The position numbers and the translations under genes were made by a program. Positions 8,399 through 20,123 of a DNA stretch of 64,000 nt are shown here, one piece after another. Each line of letters starts with the position of its first letter. Position 1 is the stretch's first letter. Below the pieces are notes generated by a model. That model had not been told where the DNA came from and ran no database searches. It saw only the letters and a program-made list of their open reading frames with translations. The stretch spans positions 43,857 to 107,856 of the forward strand of contig JAIEQJ010000045.1 in the NCBI GenBank assembly GCA_019747815.1. Direction: 5' to 3'. This DNA comes from Hyphomonadaceae bacterium (lineage in GTDB: Bacteria > Pseudomonadota > Alphaproteobacteria > Rhizobiales > Hyphomicrobiaceae).

Positions 8399-9172
8399 AT
8401 GAGCGCTTTCACGACCGAAACCGTGCTGGCCGTCCGCCACTGGACGGATAGCCTCTTCAGCTTCACGACGACCAGGTCCAAGTCCTTCCGCTTTGCCAAC
8501 GGCCAGTTCACGATGCTGGGGCTCGAGGACGAGTGCCGACCGCTGGTGCGCGCCTACTCGATGGCGAGCCCCAACTACGACGATTCATTGGAATTCTTCT
8601 CGATCAAGGTGCCGGACGGTCCGCTGACATCGCGCTTGCAGCATATCAAGGTGGACGACCCGGTGCTCGTGGGGCGGAAGCCGACGGGAACCCTGGTGAT
8701 CGACAATCTGCTGCCGGGGCACACGCTCTACCTCTTGAGCACGGGTACCGGTCTTGCTCCCTTCCTGAGCATCATCCGCGACCCGGACACCTACGAGCGC
8801 TACGAGACCGTCGTGCTGGTGCATGGCTGCCGGCAGGTCGCCGAGCTCGCCTATGGCGAGCGCATCACACGGGACTGGCCGAACGACGCGTTCGTGGGCG
8901 AAAACATCAGCCGGCAGCTCATCTACTATCCGACCGTGACGCGCGAGCCGTTCCGCAACCGGGGCCGCATCGACGACCTCATCACCTCGGGCCGGCTGTT
9001 CAAGGATATCGACCGCGAGCCCCTCGATGCCGAGCATGACCGGGCCATGCTCTGCGGCAGCCCAGACATGCTGGCGAGCCTGCGCACGGTCCTGCAGGAT
9101 CGCGGCTTCGTGGAGGGTTCCAGCCACACCCCCGGCACCTTCGTCGTCGAAAAGGCTTTCGTCGAGCGGTAG
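8399..9172 (+). CDS. fpr: Ferredoxin/flavodoxin--NADP(+) reductase
   Basis: 257-residue FAD-dependent reductase exchanging electrons between NADPH and ferredoxin or flavodoxin in the cytoplasm. Seen in sequence: FAD-binding RAYSMAS (51-57), NADP-binding STGTGLAPFLS (114-124), the VHGCRQ strand, the CGSPDM motif near residue 220 and the extended C-terminus ending VEKAFVER. This matches the bacterial subclass without a terminal Tyr. Start ATG has GGAGGAGC immediately upstream. It stands alone and is convergent with sucD, whose stop is 40 bases away. Fpr commonly serves Fe-S assembly and oxidative stress defence; no stress promoter motif was recognised here. Confidence 0.93.
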   Translation: MSAFTTETVLAVRHWTDSLFSFTTTRSKSFRFANGQFTMLGLEDECRPLVRAYSMASPNYDDSLEFFSIKVPDGPLTSRLQHIKVDDPVLVGRKPTGTLVIDNLLPGHTLYLLSTGTGLAPFLSIIRDPDTYERYETVVLVHGCRQVAELAYGERITRDWPNDAFVGENISRQLIYYPTVTREPFRNRGRIDDLITSGRLFKDIDREPLDAEHDRAMLCGSPDMLASLRTVLQDRGFVEGSSHTPGTFVVEKAFVER

Positions 9173-9212
9173 TGGCTGGCGCTGGCGGCCGAGGCCGCCA
9201 GACGCGATTGCT

Positions 9213-10118
<906 letters not shown>

Positions 10119-10120
10119 GA

Positions 10121-11320
10121 TCAGGCTGCCTTCTTCACTTCGTCGGTGATCTTCTTGGCGGCGTCGGCGAGATTGTCGGCCGGCACGATCTTCAGGCCGG
10201 ACTTGGCCAGGATCTCCTTGCCGAGCTCCACATTGGTGCCTTCGAGGCGCACCACCAGCGGCACCTTGATGGCCATCTCGCGCGCCGCGGCGACCACGCC
10301 CTCCGCGATGATGTCGCAACGCATGATGCCGCCGAAGATGTTGACCAGGATGCCCTTCACGTTCGGATCGGACAGGATGATCTTGAAGGCTGCCGCCACC
10401 TTCTCCTTGCTGGCACCACCGCCCACGTCGAGGAAGTTGGCGGGCTCCATGCCATAGAGCTTGATGATGTCCATGGTGGCCATGGCGAGACCGGCACCGT
10501 TCACCATGCAGCCGATCTGGCCGTCGAGCTTGACGTAGTTGAGATCGTACTTGGAGGCCTCGACCTCGGCTGGATCCTCCTCCTCGACGTCGCGCAGCGC
10601 AGCCAAGTCCTTGTGGCGGAACAGCGCGTTGTCCTCGAAGTTGATCTTGGCATCGAGGCACACCACCTTGCCGGCCTTCGTCACCACCAGCGGGTTCACC
10701 TCCAGCAGCGCCATATCCTTCTCGACGAAGGCGCGATAGAGGGCCTCGATCAGCTTCACGCACTGGTCGATCTGGTCGCCCTCGAGCTTCAGGGCGGAGG
10801 CGATCTTGCGGCCGTGGAACTGCGAATAGCCCGACGCTGGGTCGATCGAGAGCGTGACGATCTTCTCGGGCGTGTCGTGCGCCACCTTCTCGATGTCCAT
10901 GCCGCCTTCGGTGGAGGCGATGAAGGAGATGCGCGAGGTGGCGCGATCGACCAGCGCGGAGAGATAGAGCTCACGGGCGATCGCCGTGCCGTCCTCGACG
11001 AACAGCCGCTTCACCACGCGACCGGCAGGCCCGGTCTGGATCGTGACCAGGGTCTTGCCCAGCATCTGCTCGGCAAACGTCCTCACTTCGTCGATCGACT
11101 TGGCGAGGCGCACGCCGCCCTTGTCGCCAGCCTCCGCCTCCTTGAACTTGCCCTTGCCGCGACCGCCGGCGTGGATCTGCGACTTGACCACCCAGACGGG
11201 CCCGGGCAGCGCCTGCGCGGCCTTCACCGCCTCATCGACCGTGAAGGCGGGCGCACCCTGCGCCAGCGGCACCCCATACTGCCGGAGCAGCTCCTTGGCC
11301 TGGTATTCGTGAACGTTCAT
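10121..11320 (-). CDS. sucC: Succinate--CoA ligase, beta subunit
   Basis: 399-residue ATP-grasp subunit of succinyl-CoA synthetase. It begins [18 protein letters not shown], the signature start of SucC. It contains the nucleotide-binding [12 protein letters not shown] segment, EVNPLVV near residue 212 with the metal-binding Glu/Asn, and the CoA-ligase domain with [11 protein letters not shown]. The length matches the family. The ribosome site AAGGGG precedes ATG 11320. Upstream are ridA and mdh on the same strand; the 230-base gap carries a hairpin and tandem repeats, so sucCD may have its own promoter. Confidence 0.96.
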   Translation of the reverse strand: MNVHEYQAKELLRQYGVPLAQGAPAFTVDEAVKAAQALPGPVWVVKSQIHAGGRGKGKFKEAEAGDKGGVRLAKSIDEVRTFAEQMLGKTLVTIQTGPAGRVVKRLFVEDGTAIARELYLSALVDRATSRISFIASTEGGMDIEKVAHDTPEKIVTLSIDPASGYSQFHGRKIASALKLEGDQIDQCVKLIEALYRAFVEKDMALLEVNPLVVTKAGKVVCLDAKINFEDNALFRHKDLAALRDVEEEDPAEVEASKYDLNYVKLDGQIGCMVNGAGLAMATMDIIKLYGMEPANFLDVGGGASKEKVAAAFKIILSDPNVKGILVNIFGGIMRCDIIAEGVVAAAREMAIKVPLVVRLEGTNVELGKEILAKSGLKIVPADNLADAAKKITDEVKKAA

Positions 11321-11437
11321 GAGGGCCCCTTCGCTCGAGAATTCAGCGGTGTCTGTGCCGGCACACCTTGCCCAGCCCTATTCAGAGCTTGGTATACCGT
11401 ATGCCAGACGGCCAGTTCTTGCTAGTGCATTATTTCG

Positions 11438-11465
11438 GCGGTGCAAGATCGCAATCTTGCACCGC
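11438..11465. repeat. Perfect 12-bp inverted repeat (stem-loop)
   Basis: Arms GCGGTGCAAGAT (11438-11449) and ATCTTGCACCGC (11454-11465) are perfectly complementary around a CGCA loop. It lies between ridA and sucC. No T-run follows on the minus strand, so it is not a canonical terminator. It could be a weak terminator, an operator or an mRNA stabiliser. Confidence 0.8.
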
Positions 11466-11480
11466 AGCATACACTCATTC

Positions 11481-11526
11481 AATTCAGACTTTGGCAAATT
11501 CAGACTTGGGCAATTCAGACTTGGGC
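11481..11526. repeat. Three tandem ~15-bp repeats
   Basis: Units start at 11481, 11497 and 11512. Each reads AATTCAGACTT followed by TGGC or GGGC; the last two are identical over 15 bases. They are AT-richer than their surroundings, in the ridA-sucC gap just downstream of ridA. They could be a regulator-binding array or slippage product. Confidence 0.85.
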
Positions 11527-11549
11527 CTGGGCCGACGTGGCGCCTCAGA

Positions 11550-13000
<1,451 letters not shown>

Positions 13001-13108
13001 TTAACCCGAAACCGGCGCCCATTTCAAGAACAACAGGGGTGCGGCACCGCAACCATCCTCGCAGGGCTGGAGTTCTAGGGCGGGCAGCAAATATGCTAGC
13101 GGCACGCC

Positions 13109-14491
13109 ATGCAAAGCAGCAACAGCACCGACAGATATTGCATCATCGGCGCCGGCGCCTCCGGGCTGGCGGCGGCCAAGACTTTCGTCAAGCGCGGCAT
13201 TCCCTTCGATTGCCTGGAGCGCGAGGCCGACATCGGCGGGCTGTGGAATTTCGCCACCGACAGCGGCATCGTCTACGAGACGACGCATCTTGTGTCCTCC
13301 ATCAGCTCCACCGGCTTCGACGACCTGCCGATGCTGGACGAGGACTACCCCGAGTATCCAAGCCACGCGCGCGTGCTGGAGTACTTCCGCGACTTCATCC
13401 GCACCTTCGGGCTCGCCCCGCATATCGAGCTCGGCAAGGCCGTGACGAGCGTCCGACCTCGCGCCGACAAGCTGTGGGAGGTGGCGGTGGCCGGCGAACC
13501 GGAGCCGCGCCTCTATCGCGGCGTCGTGGTCGCCAGCGGACATCACGATGCGCCGCGCACGCCAACCTACGCGGGCACCTTCGCCGGCGAGACCCTGCAT
13601 TCGCGCCGCTACAAAAGCCCGACCCAGGTGCGCGACCGGCGCGTGCTGGTGGTGGGCTGCGGCAATTCGGCGGCCGATATCGTCTCCGATGCCGTGCATG
13701 GCCGCTCGACGGTGTTCTTGAGCATCCGCCGCGGCTACTGGTTCGTCCCCAAGTTCATCATGGGCTTTCCGACCGGCGACGTGCTCTCCTATGTCGAGAT
13801 GATCCCGCTGCCGCGGCTGGCCAAGCGCTGGCTGTTCCAGGGCACTCTCTGGCTGCTGCAGGGGCCGCCGTCGCGCTACCGCATGCCCGATCCCGACTAT
13901 GCGATCGACCAGGCGCATCCGACGATGACCGACGAGATCCCCCGCCTCGTCGCGCACGGCAAGCTCACGGTGAAGCCGGAGATCGCGGGCTTCGACGGCC
14001 GCCGCGTGCTCTTCAAGGACGGCACCGCCGAGATCATCGACACCATCGTGTTCGCCACCGGCTACCGGCCAGCCATCCCGTTCATGGACGAGAGCCTGAT
14101 GTTCGCCGCCGACGGCCAGCCGCGGCTTCTCCTCAATGCCGTGCACCCCGAGCATGATGGCCTGTTCGCGGTCGGGCTGGTGCAGGCCAACGGCAGCATG
14201 TGGCGGCTGGCCGACTATCAGGGGCAGCTCATCTCCAATCTGATCATCGCCGGGCGGCGCGAGCCGGAGCTTGCCCGCCGCTTCCGCGAGCTGCTGGCGG
14301 CTCGCGGCAACAGCACGCGGGTCCACGGGGTCGTCGCCTCCGACCGCCACCGGCTGGAGGTGAACTATTACGACTATCGCCGGTTGCTGAAGCGCCTCAT
14401 GCGCCGGTTCGGCCCCGTGCGGAAGATGAACCTGGGGTCATCGCCGCCGGCCGCAGCCGCCGAGGTTACGCCGGCAGAGGCCGCCGAGTAG
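13109..14491 (+). CDS. Flavin-containing monooxygenase (FMO/BVMO-like)
   Basis: 460-residue class B flavoprotein monooxygenase. FAD-binding GAGASG is at 14-19. The FMO fingerprint F-A-G-E-T-L-H-S-R-R-Y is near residues 159-169, the NADPH-binding GCGNSAAD follows, and the ATGYRP motif lies near the C-terminal third. Members oxygenate N, S or carbonyl groups of small molecules; substrate cannot be read from sequence. The C-terminal ~20 residues are Ala/Glu-rich. It is on the plus strand, lying between zapE and mdh, which are normally neighbours, so it looks like an insertion. I see no mobile element at its borders. Confidence 0.9.
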   Translation: MQSSNSTDRYCIIGAGASGLAAAKTFVKRGIPFDCLEREADIGGLWNFATDSGIVYETTHLVSSISSTGFDDLPMLDEDYPEYPSHARVLEYFRDFIRTFGLAPHIELGKAVTSVRPRADKLWEVAVAGEPEPRLYRGVVVASGHHDAPRTPTYAGTFAGETLHSRRYKSPTQVRDRRVLVVGCGNSAADIVSDAVHGRSTVFLSIRRGYWFVPKFIMGFPTGDVLSYVEMIPLPRLAKRWLFQGTLWLLQGPPSRYRMPDPDYAIDQAHPTMTDEIPRLVAHGKLTVKPEIAGFDGRRVLFKDGTAEIIDTIVFATGYRPAIPFMDESLMFAADGQPRLLLNAVHPEHDGLFAVGLVQANGSMWRLADYQGQLISNLIIAGRREPELARRFRELLAARGNSTRVHGVVASDRHRLEVNYYDYRRLLKRLMRRFGPVRKMNLGSSPPAAAAEVTPAEAAE

Positions 14492-14505
14492 CGTCTCGCC
14501 CCCCG

Positions 14506-15618
14506 TCAGGCGGCCGGCTGGGGCACAGCCAGCCGCTCGCTGCGGGCGGCCAGATAGGCCTGCGAGCGCATCTCGATCAGCCGCGACACCGTCCGCTCGA
14601 ACAGGAAATGCACGTCGCCCGCAGGATAGAGGCCGCCGGGCTGCGCGGCCGCCGAGACAATGAGCCCGACACGGCCGTCATAGAGCGTGTCGATCAGGTT
14701 GACGAACCGGCGCGCCACGTCGCGCTGCGCCGGCGCCAGCACCGGAACGGCATCGATCAGAACGGTGTGGAACGTGTGCGCCAGCACCAGGTAATCGACG
14801 GTGCCCAGCGGCCGCTCGCACAGCTCGGCAAAGGCAAAGCGCGCCACCCCCATGGCGGCCAGCGGCACCATGAGCTTGCGGCCCTTGACGTCGAGCGCCA
14901 GCGGCGCCCCCGGCTGGCCGCCGGTCAGCTCGGACCAGAGGCGATCCATCTCGGCCTTGGCTTGAGCATCGGCCGGGGCGAAGTAGAGCGGCTTGCCGGC
15001 CAGCTTCTCGAGCCGGAAATCCCTGGCCGCCTCAAGCTCCACGATGTCCATGTGGCGCTCGATGAGATCGATGAACGGCAGGAACAGCGGGCGATTGAGA
15101 CCGTTCCTGTAGAGATCGCGCGGGTGCACGTTGGAGGTGGTCACCACCACCACCTGCTCCTCAAACAGCGCCTTGAACAGGCGCCCCACGATCATGGCGT
15201 CCGCAATATCCGTGATGTGCATCTCATCGAAGCACAGCACGGCGGTTTTGTCGGCGATGGCCGCTGCCACTTGAGGAATGGGATCGCCGGGATGGGTTTT
15301 GCGCGCTTGCGCGATGCGCTCGTGCACCTCGGCCATGAACTCGTGAAAATGCGTCCGGCGCTTGTAGCGGTAGGTCGTGGTCTCGAAGAAGAGGTCCATC
15401 AGCATGGTCTTGCCGCGCCCGACGGAGCCGAAAATATACGACCCCCTGGGCGCGGGATCGGCGCGGGAGAGCAGAGCGGCAAAACCGTTGCGCCGGCGGC
15501 GCCAGCGCCGCAGGGCACGCGCCAAGTCGTCGAGCCGGGCGGCGACGGCGGCCTGTGCCGGGTCTGCCTCGATCACGCCGTCCGCCACCAGCGTGCGATA
15601 CTTCTCCATGAGTGCCAT
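14506..15618 (-). CDS. zapE: Cell-division ATPase ZapE (AFG1 family)
   Basis: 370-residue AFG1-like ATPase. Walker A GSVGRGKT (64-71), Walker B CFDEMH (129-134), the TTSN sensor segment and the RFAFAELCE motif of the family are all present. In E. coli ZapE binds FtsZ and is needed for division under stress; the mitochondrial homologue helps turnover of respiratory subunits. Start ATG 15618 (or ATG 15609, four codons in). In Hyphomicrobiales it usually precedes mdh-sucCD, and it is in the same orientation here, but with a monooxygenase inserted between. Confidence 0.92.
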   Translation of the reverse strand: MALMEKYRTLVADGVIEADPAQAAVAARLDDLARALRRWRRRRNGFAALLSRADPAPRGSYIFGSVGRGKTMLMDLFFETTTYRYKRRTHFHEFMAEVHERIAQARKTHPGDPIPQVAAAIADKTAVLCFDEMHITDIADAMIVGRLFKALFEEQVVVVTTSNVHPRDLYRNGLNRPLFLPFIDLIERHMDIVELEAARDFRLEKLAGKPLYFAPADAQAKAEMDRLWSELTGGQPGAPLALDVKGRKLMVPLAAMGVARFAFAELCERPLGTVDYLVLAHTFHTVLIDAVPVLAPAQRDVARRFVNLIDTLYDGRVGLIVSAAAQPGGLYPAGDVHFLFERTVSRLIEMRSQAYLAARSERLAVPQPAA

Positions 15619-15928
15619 GGGCGCCTCGGCTAGCGTGGGGGGCGGGCGGGGTCAAGGCGGCACGCGCGGCGCACGGCCCAGCCGCAGCAGGCTCGCATTG
15701 CCGCTACAGGTGCGCCGCCAACCCACCTTGCTCACGCGACGCATCGTCGCATGTGGCAATGCAGCATATCAAGTATAACATTGAAATATCAAAATAATTT
15801 TAAATCACAGAAGCGCCATCTTAGGGCAGATTTGTGCATTGCAATATGAGACCCCAAATGGAGGATAGCCGCACCTGGCAGGGCGGCCACCAACAACCTC
15901 TGAGGCAGACAATGAGGAGGGCAAGATC
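15619..15928. other. Divergent intergenic region with AT-rich promoter-like stretch
   Basis: About 310 bases between zapE (minus) and the GNAT gene (plus). The stretch 15760-15815 is strikingly AT-rich for this genome (runs such as TATCAAGTATAACATTG and AAAATAATTTTAAATC). It is the likely promoter region. No gene or RNA is seen. Confidence 0.5.
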
Positions 15929-16504
15929 ATGAGCGAACACAAGTCCGGAAAAGGGATCATTCGCCGGCTGTGGCCGATGGAAGCCAACAAGTTCCGCGAC
16001 CACCTGCTACGCCTGGACAAGGAGTGCCGGCGTATGCGCTTTGCACACTCGGTCTCGGACGCCTTCATCGAGGACTACGCCAGCCGCATGAGCGAGTATG
16101 GCAGCCTCGTCTATGCCTATATCGTGGACGGCGAGGTGCGGGGCGCGGCCGAGCTGCGGCGCCTGGGTGACGCGTGGGGCGAGGAGGCGGAGGCCGCCTT
16201 CTCCGTCGAGAAGGCCTATCAGGATCATGGCGTCGGCTCCGACCTCATGGGCCGGGTTGTGCGCGCAGCCCGCAATCGGCGCATCCGGCGGCTCTACATG
16301 AGCTGCCTGGCGGAGAACGCCAAAATGCAGGTGATCGCCAAGAAGCACGAGGCGGTGCTGCGCTTCGAGTATGGCGAGGTGATCGGCGAGATCCTGCCCC
16401 AGCACCCCGACTATTTCTCGATGGCAGCCGAGGCGGCCGAGGACCGCGTCGGCTTCATGATCGCCGTGCTCGACCTGCAGAGCCGGCTGATGCGGGCGGC
16501 TTAG
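15929..16504 (+). CDS. GNAT family N-acetyltransferase
   Basis: 191-residue GNAT acetyltransferase. The acetyl-CoA-binding motif A is visible as QDHGVGSDLMGRVV (Gln98-x-x-Gly101-x-Gly103), with AEAAFSVEKAYQ as the preceding beta strand and CLAENAKMQVIAKKHE as the C-terminal motif B region. The start has GAGGAGGGC eight bases upstream. Substrate is unknown; several alphaproteobacterial paralogues of this length stand alone. It is convergent with rplS, with a strong hairpin between them. Confidence 0.85.
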   Translation: MSEHKSGKGIIRRLWPMEANKFRDHLLRLDKECRRMRFAHSVSDAFIEDYASRMSEYGSLVYAYIVDGEVRGAAELRRLGDAWGEEAEAAFSVEKAYQDHGVGSDLMGRVVRAARNRRIRRLYMSCLAENAKMQVIAKKHEAVLRFEYGEVIGEILPQHPDYFSMAAEAAEDRVGFMIAVLDLQSRLMRAA

Positions 16505-16522
16505 CCTAGGCACGCCACTGCC

Positions 16523-16545
16523 ATCCCGGGCCTTGTGCCCGGGAT
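16523..16545. repeat. Perfect 9-bp hairpin between convergent genes
   Basis: Arms ATCCCGGGC (16523-16531) and GCCCGGGAT (16537-16545) around a 5-base loop, between the stops of the GNAT gene (+) and rplS (-). No T-run, so bidirectional termination is possible but not shown. The CATCCCGGG core is shared with the dispersed REP-like repeats of this window. Confidence 0.75.
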
Positions 16546-16612
16546 CCATCACTCAGCTTGCTCAAGTGATGCGCGCTGATTCCAACAACGCGTGCAAAGA
16601 TGAGCTGAGCGA

Positions 16613-17368
16613 TCAGCCCTTCTTCTTGGCGTCCTTCTTGGCTGCCTTGTCGTCGGCCTTGCCTTCGGCGTCGCCTGCGGGCACTTCGCCCGCTGTCGCC
16701 TCGGCCAGCAGGCGCTGGGCCTGGCCGACCCAATCGTCCTTCTCGATGCGCCCGCCGAGCGCCAGGGCCTCGTCGACATTGGCGATGTCGTCGTCGGAGA
16801 AGTTGGCGATCTGCTCGAACTTGATGACGCCGAGGCCGCTCAGCCGCTCGGCCAGCTCGGCGCTCAGGCCCTTGATCTGGGTGAGGCTGTCCGGCTCGCC
16901 CTTCGGCTTCTTGAAACCCTTGAAAGCGGCGTTGAGGCGCTTGGCGCGCGCATCCGTGCGCTCGAAGATGCGGGCGGCCTTGCCGCGGCGGCCGCGCAGA
17001 TAATAGAGCTTGGCCCGGCGCACCTTGCCGCGGCGCAGCACCTCGATCTCGGCGATGTAGGGCGAATAGATGGGGAACACGCGCTCCACGCCTTCGCCGT
17101 AGGAGATCTTGCGCACCGTGAAGCTCTCGTTGATGCCGCTGCCCGAGCGGGCGATGACGACGCCCTCGTAGGCCTGCAGGCGGAAGCCCGGGCCCTTGGG
17201 CTCATTGCTGGCCGGCTTCTTCTTGGCTTTGGGGTCGGCCTCCAACCCCTCGAACACCTTAACCATGACCTTCACGGTGTCGCCCGGGGCGAACTCCGGC
17301 ACGACGCGCTTGGCGGTGGCGGCGCGGATCTGGTCGCGCTCGATTTGCTGGATGATGGTCAAGGACAT
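16613..17368 (-). CDS. rplS: 50S ribosomal protein L19 with C-terminal helix-hairpin-helix extension
   Basis: 251 residues against about 115-135 for ordinary L19. Residues 1-~135 are L19 ([71 protein letters not shown]), with a short Lys/Pro-rich insert near residue 48. From ~155 comes a tail with a helix-hairpin-helix-like fold ([32 protein letters not shown]), then a Lys/Asp-rich end. Similar tails occur on other ribosomal proteins (for example L21) of Hyphomicrobiales, from memory. Start ATG 17368 after AGAGG. trmD, its usual neighbour, is not adjacent. Confidence 0.93.
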   Translation of the reverse strand: MSLTIIQQIERDQIRAATAKRVVPEFAPGDTVKVMVKVFEGLEADPKAKKKPASNEPKGPGFRLQAYEGVVIARSGSGINESFTVRKISYGEGVERVFPIYSPYIAEIEVLRRGKVRRAKLYYLRGRRGKAARIFERTDARAKRLNAAFKGFKKPKGEPDSLTQIKGLSAELAERLSGLGVIKFEQIANFSDDDIANVDEALALGGRIEKDDWVGQAQRLLAEATAGEVPAGDAEGKADDKAAKKDAKKKG

Positions 17369-17671
17369 AGCGAGCCTCTGGATGCACCAATGCACGTGGG
17401 CTCCACCCCGCTTGCGGCGTTCGGGGAGCCACACGGCGAATATTCAGGAAAGCCGATCCGGCGGGTTTTAACCCAGGTGCGGGAGCTTTGTCGATGGGGC
17501 ATGGCAGTTTATCGCGGAAGCGGGAGGGCGCTGGGGAGAAGGGAGGGGTTCCGGGGCACTGCACCCCTTGCCCGTCCCCGAGGTGAATAGCAGCGCTGCG
17601 CTTTGCCGTATTGCCGGTCGGTGGGACCTCGGGCACTGCTGAGCCCTCTCTCCGTCATTTTCGAGCCCGAT
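17369..17671. other. Divergent intergenic region, no gene seen
   Basis: About 300 bases between rplS (minus) and the DUF3604 gene (plus). It contains GC-rich, G-run-rich sequence and no recognisable RNA leader, repeat or small ORF with a ribosome site. The rplS promoter should lie here. Confidence 0.4.
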
Positions 17672-19930
17672 ATGCCCTATTCCGACTATCGCCCCGACCT
17701 CATGGGCTCCGCCATGCTCACCCCCTCAGGGGGCTTTGAAGCCGGCTCGATGCAGAGCTTCACGCTCGTCTATCGGACTGGCGCCTTCGGGGTGGACGAC
17801 ACCGGCTCGATCAAGATCGGCTTCCGCTTCGCCACCGATTTCGGCCCCGTGCAGTTCACCGATCCCAAAGGCCAGGGCTATACCACGGTCGAGGCCTCGA
17901 ACGGCGCCACGCTGGAAGCCAAGTGGGAGTTCAAGCGCAACATCCGCCCCTGGAGCCGCTCGCTCTACATCGGGGTGGTGAAGGATTTTCTCGCCCCCGG
18001 CGATACCATCACCATCCGCTTCGGCGACCGCCGCTTCGGCTCGCCCGGCATCCGCCTGCAGACCTATTGCGAGAGCCAATTCGAGTTCCGGGTGCTGGCC
18101 GATCCGATTGCCACCTACGACTATGTGGCGCTTCCCGAGAGCCCCAAGATTGCGATCGTGCCGGGCCCGGGCGTGCGCTGGCGCGCGGTGCTGCCCACCC
18201 TGGTGCGCGCCGGCGAGCCGTTCCGGCTGTCGATCAAGGCGGACGACAAGTGGGGCAATCCATCCAACCTCATGGATCGCACGCTGCGGCTGGTGGCGGA
18301 GGGCACACCTGTGACGGGACTGCCGGAGACGCTGCGCTTCGCGCCGGGCGCCTTTGCCGCGGTCGCCGAGGCCCTGAGCGCGCGCGACACGGGCGATCTC
18401 GCCATCCGCGTGCTGGACGAGACGGGCGTGGAGCTGTGCCGATCGAACCCGCTGCGGGTGACGGCCAAGGAAACCTCGCTCGTTCACTACTGGGGCGATA
18501 CCCACGGCCAGTCCAACGAGACGCTGGGCACCAACGACGCGCGCGCCTACTTCGAGTTCGGCCGCGACAAGGCCTTCCTGGACGTGATGGGCCACCAGGG
18601 CAACGACTTCCAGATCACGGGCGCGTTCTGGCGCGAGCTGAACGAGCTGTCGCGTGAGTTCGACAGGCCGGGCAGCTTCGTGTGCATCCCAGGCTACGAG
18701 TGGTCGGCCAACACCGCGGTCGGCGGCGACCGCAACGTGCACTACCGCCACGAGGGCGAGACCATCCATCGCTCCTCGCATGCGCAGATCGCCGATGCCA
18801 CCGACATCGTCGACGAGAAATCCGATGCGCACACCGCACAGGAACTGTTCCAGAAGCTCAAGGGCAAGGACTGCGTGGTGATGGCCCACGTCGGCGGGCG
18901 CTATGCCGACGTCAAGCTCGCCCACGATCCGATGGAAACGGCGGTGGAGGTGCATTCGGCCTGGGGCACGTTCGAGTGGATCGTGCGCGACGCCTTCGAG
19001 AAGAATTATCGCGTCGGCATCGTCGGCAACTCGGACGGGCACAAGGGCCGGCCGGGCGCCTGCTATCCGGGCGCCTCGTTCTTCGGCAGCTACGGGGGGC
19101 TCACCTGCTTCCTGGCCGAGCGGCTGGACCGGGATGCGATCTTCGAATCGATGCGGCGGCGACGGCACTACGCGACGACAGGAAACCGCGGCGTGCTGGA
19201 CGTAACGGTCGCGACGGCCGCACCGGCCGAGATCTTCCGGCGCGATCCGGCGGCCGGCCCGACGCGATCGGAAACATCCAATCGGCTGAGCATGGGCGAC
19301 ATCGCCCGCGTCATCGACGGCGAGGTGGAGCTGGCTATCGAGGTGTTGGGCTCGGCGCCGATCGAACGGCTCGACATCTACGACGGGCTGGAGCTGATCG
19401 AGACGGTGCGGCCCTATGGGGCCGCCGATCTCGGCGCCCGCGTGCGCCTCGTCTACGAGGGCGCCGAATATCGCGGCCGGGCACGCACGACGACTTGGGA
19501 CGGCTCATTGAGCATCGAGGGCAACCGCATCCTGCGCACGGCGGTCATCAACAACTGGAACCTCGACCGCGGCATCCAGAAACAGGACGAGGCCGGCTTG
19601 AGCTGGAAGGCGGTGACCACCGGCAACTACGGCGCGATCGATCTATGGCTCGATCAGCCGGCTGCTGGACGCCTGGGATTCAAGACGGCGCCGGCGTCGG
19701 GCGAGGCGGCGATTGCGGAGCTGGGCGTCGAGCCCCGCGTGTTCGAGGCCGGAGGGCTGGAGCGGGCGATCAAGCTGCAGCGGCTGCCGGAGGTCATGCG
19801 CGAGACGCGGATGGCGCTCAAGCGCAAGATCAAGGTGCGCGCCAAGGGCGACACGCGGCTCTACGTGCGCGTGCAGCAGGAGGACGGCCACCGGATGTGG
19901 TCGAGCCCGGTGTATCTGTTTCGGGGGTAG
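17672..19930 (+). CDS. DUF3604 domain protein (PHP-like metal-dependent hydrolase fold)
   Basis: 752 residues matching the DUF3604 family in pattern. The N-terminal ~260 residues form beta-sandwich-like domains. The family core begins with HYWGDTHGQS (~272-281), followed by GHQGND, PGYEWS, a conserved-type H-Y-R-H and GNSDGHKGRPG. These His/Asp clusters resemble the metal site of PHP-type phosphoesterases. No signal peptide or membrane helix, so probably cytoplasmic. Function is unproven for the family. Start ATG 17672 is taken because upstream codons lack conservation; the ribosome site is weak. Monocistronic, with REP-like repeats immediately after the stop. Confidence 0.85.
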   Translation: MPYSDYRPDLMGSAMLTPSGGFEAGSMQSFTLVYRTGAFGVDDTGSIKIGFRFATDFGPVQFTDPKGQGYTTVEASNGATLEAKWEFKRNIRPWSRSLYIGVVKDFLAPGDTITIRFGDRRFGSPGIRLQTYCESQFEFRVLADPIATYDYVALPESPKIAIVPGPGVRWRAVLPTLVRAGEPFRLSIKADDKWGNPSNLMDRTLRLVAEGTPVTGLPETLRFAPGAFAAVAEALSARDTGDLAIRVLDETGVELCRSNPLRVTAKETSLVHYWGDTHGQSNETLGTNDARAYFEFGRDKAFLDVMGHQGNDFQITGAFWRELNELSREFDRPGSFVCIPGYEWSANTAVGGDRNVHYRHEGETIHRSSHAQIADATDIVDEKSDAHTAQELFQKLKGKDCVVMAHVGGRYADVKLAHDPMETAVEVHSAWGTFEWIVRDAFEKNYRVGIVGNSDGHKGRPGACYPGASFFGSYGGLTCFLAERLDRDAIFESMRRRRHYATTGNRGVLDVTVATAAPAEIFRRDPAAGPTRSETSNRLSMGDIARVIDGEVELAIEVLGSAPIERLDIYDGLELIETVRPYGAADLGARVRLVYEGAEYRGRARTTTWDGSLSIEGNRILRTAVINNWNLDRGIQKQDEAGLSWKAVTTGNYGAIDLWLDQPAAGRLGFKTAPASGEAAIAELGVEPRVFEAGGLERAIKLQRLPEVMRETRMALKRKIKVRAKGDTRLYVRVQQEDGHRMWSSPVYLFRG

Positions 19931-19932
19931 CG

Positions 19933-19980
19933 ACCCCTGGGTCCCGGAGATTCTGCTTCGCAGCATTCCGGGATGACAGC
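19933..19980. repeat. REP-like palindromic repeat, copy 1
   Basis: Begins ACCCCTGGGTCCCGGAG and ends TTCCGGGATGACAGC, with an internal CTGCTTCGCAG hairpin. The CCCGGA and TCCGGG ends pair to form a longer stem. Other copies are at 20008-20123, 20901-21010, 29050-29096 and 34652-34756. Confidence 0.85.
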
Positions 19981-20007
19981 GGCATTGAGACCGCGAGGCG
20001 TTGAGAG

Positions 20008-20123
20008 TGTCATGCCGGCCGAGCGCAAAGCGCGAGAGCCGGTACCCAGAGCCAAGCACGCTGCGCGGGGTTCGTGGCCCCTGGGTCCCGGAGATTCTGC
20101 TTCGCAGAATTCCGGGATGACAG
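20008..20123. repeat. REP-like paired repeat, copy 2
   Basis: Two facing halves: TGTCATGCCGGCCGAGCGC at the left and CCCTGGGTCCCGGA...TTCCGGGATGACA at the right. The right half matches copy 1 almost perfectly. The unit could fold as one long stem or act as two hairpins. Confidence 0.85.

Noticed and set aside
17726..19168. 480-codon minus-strand frame inside the DUF3604 gene
   Set aside because: High-GC shadow; the plus strand encodes the recognisable metal-site motifs.
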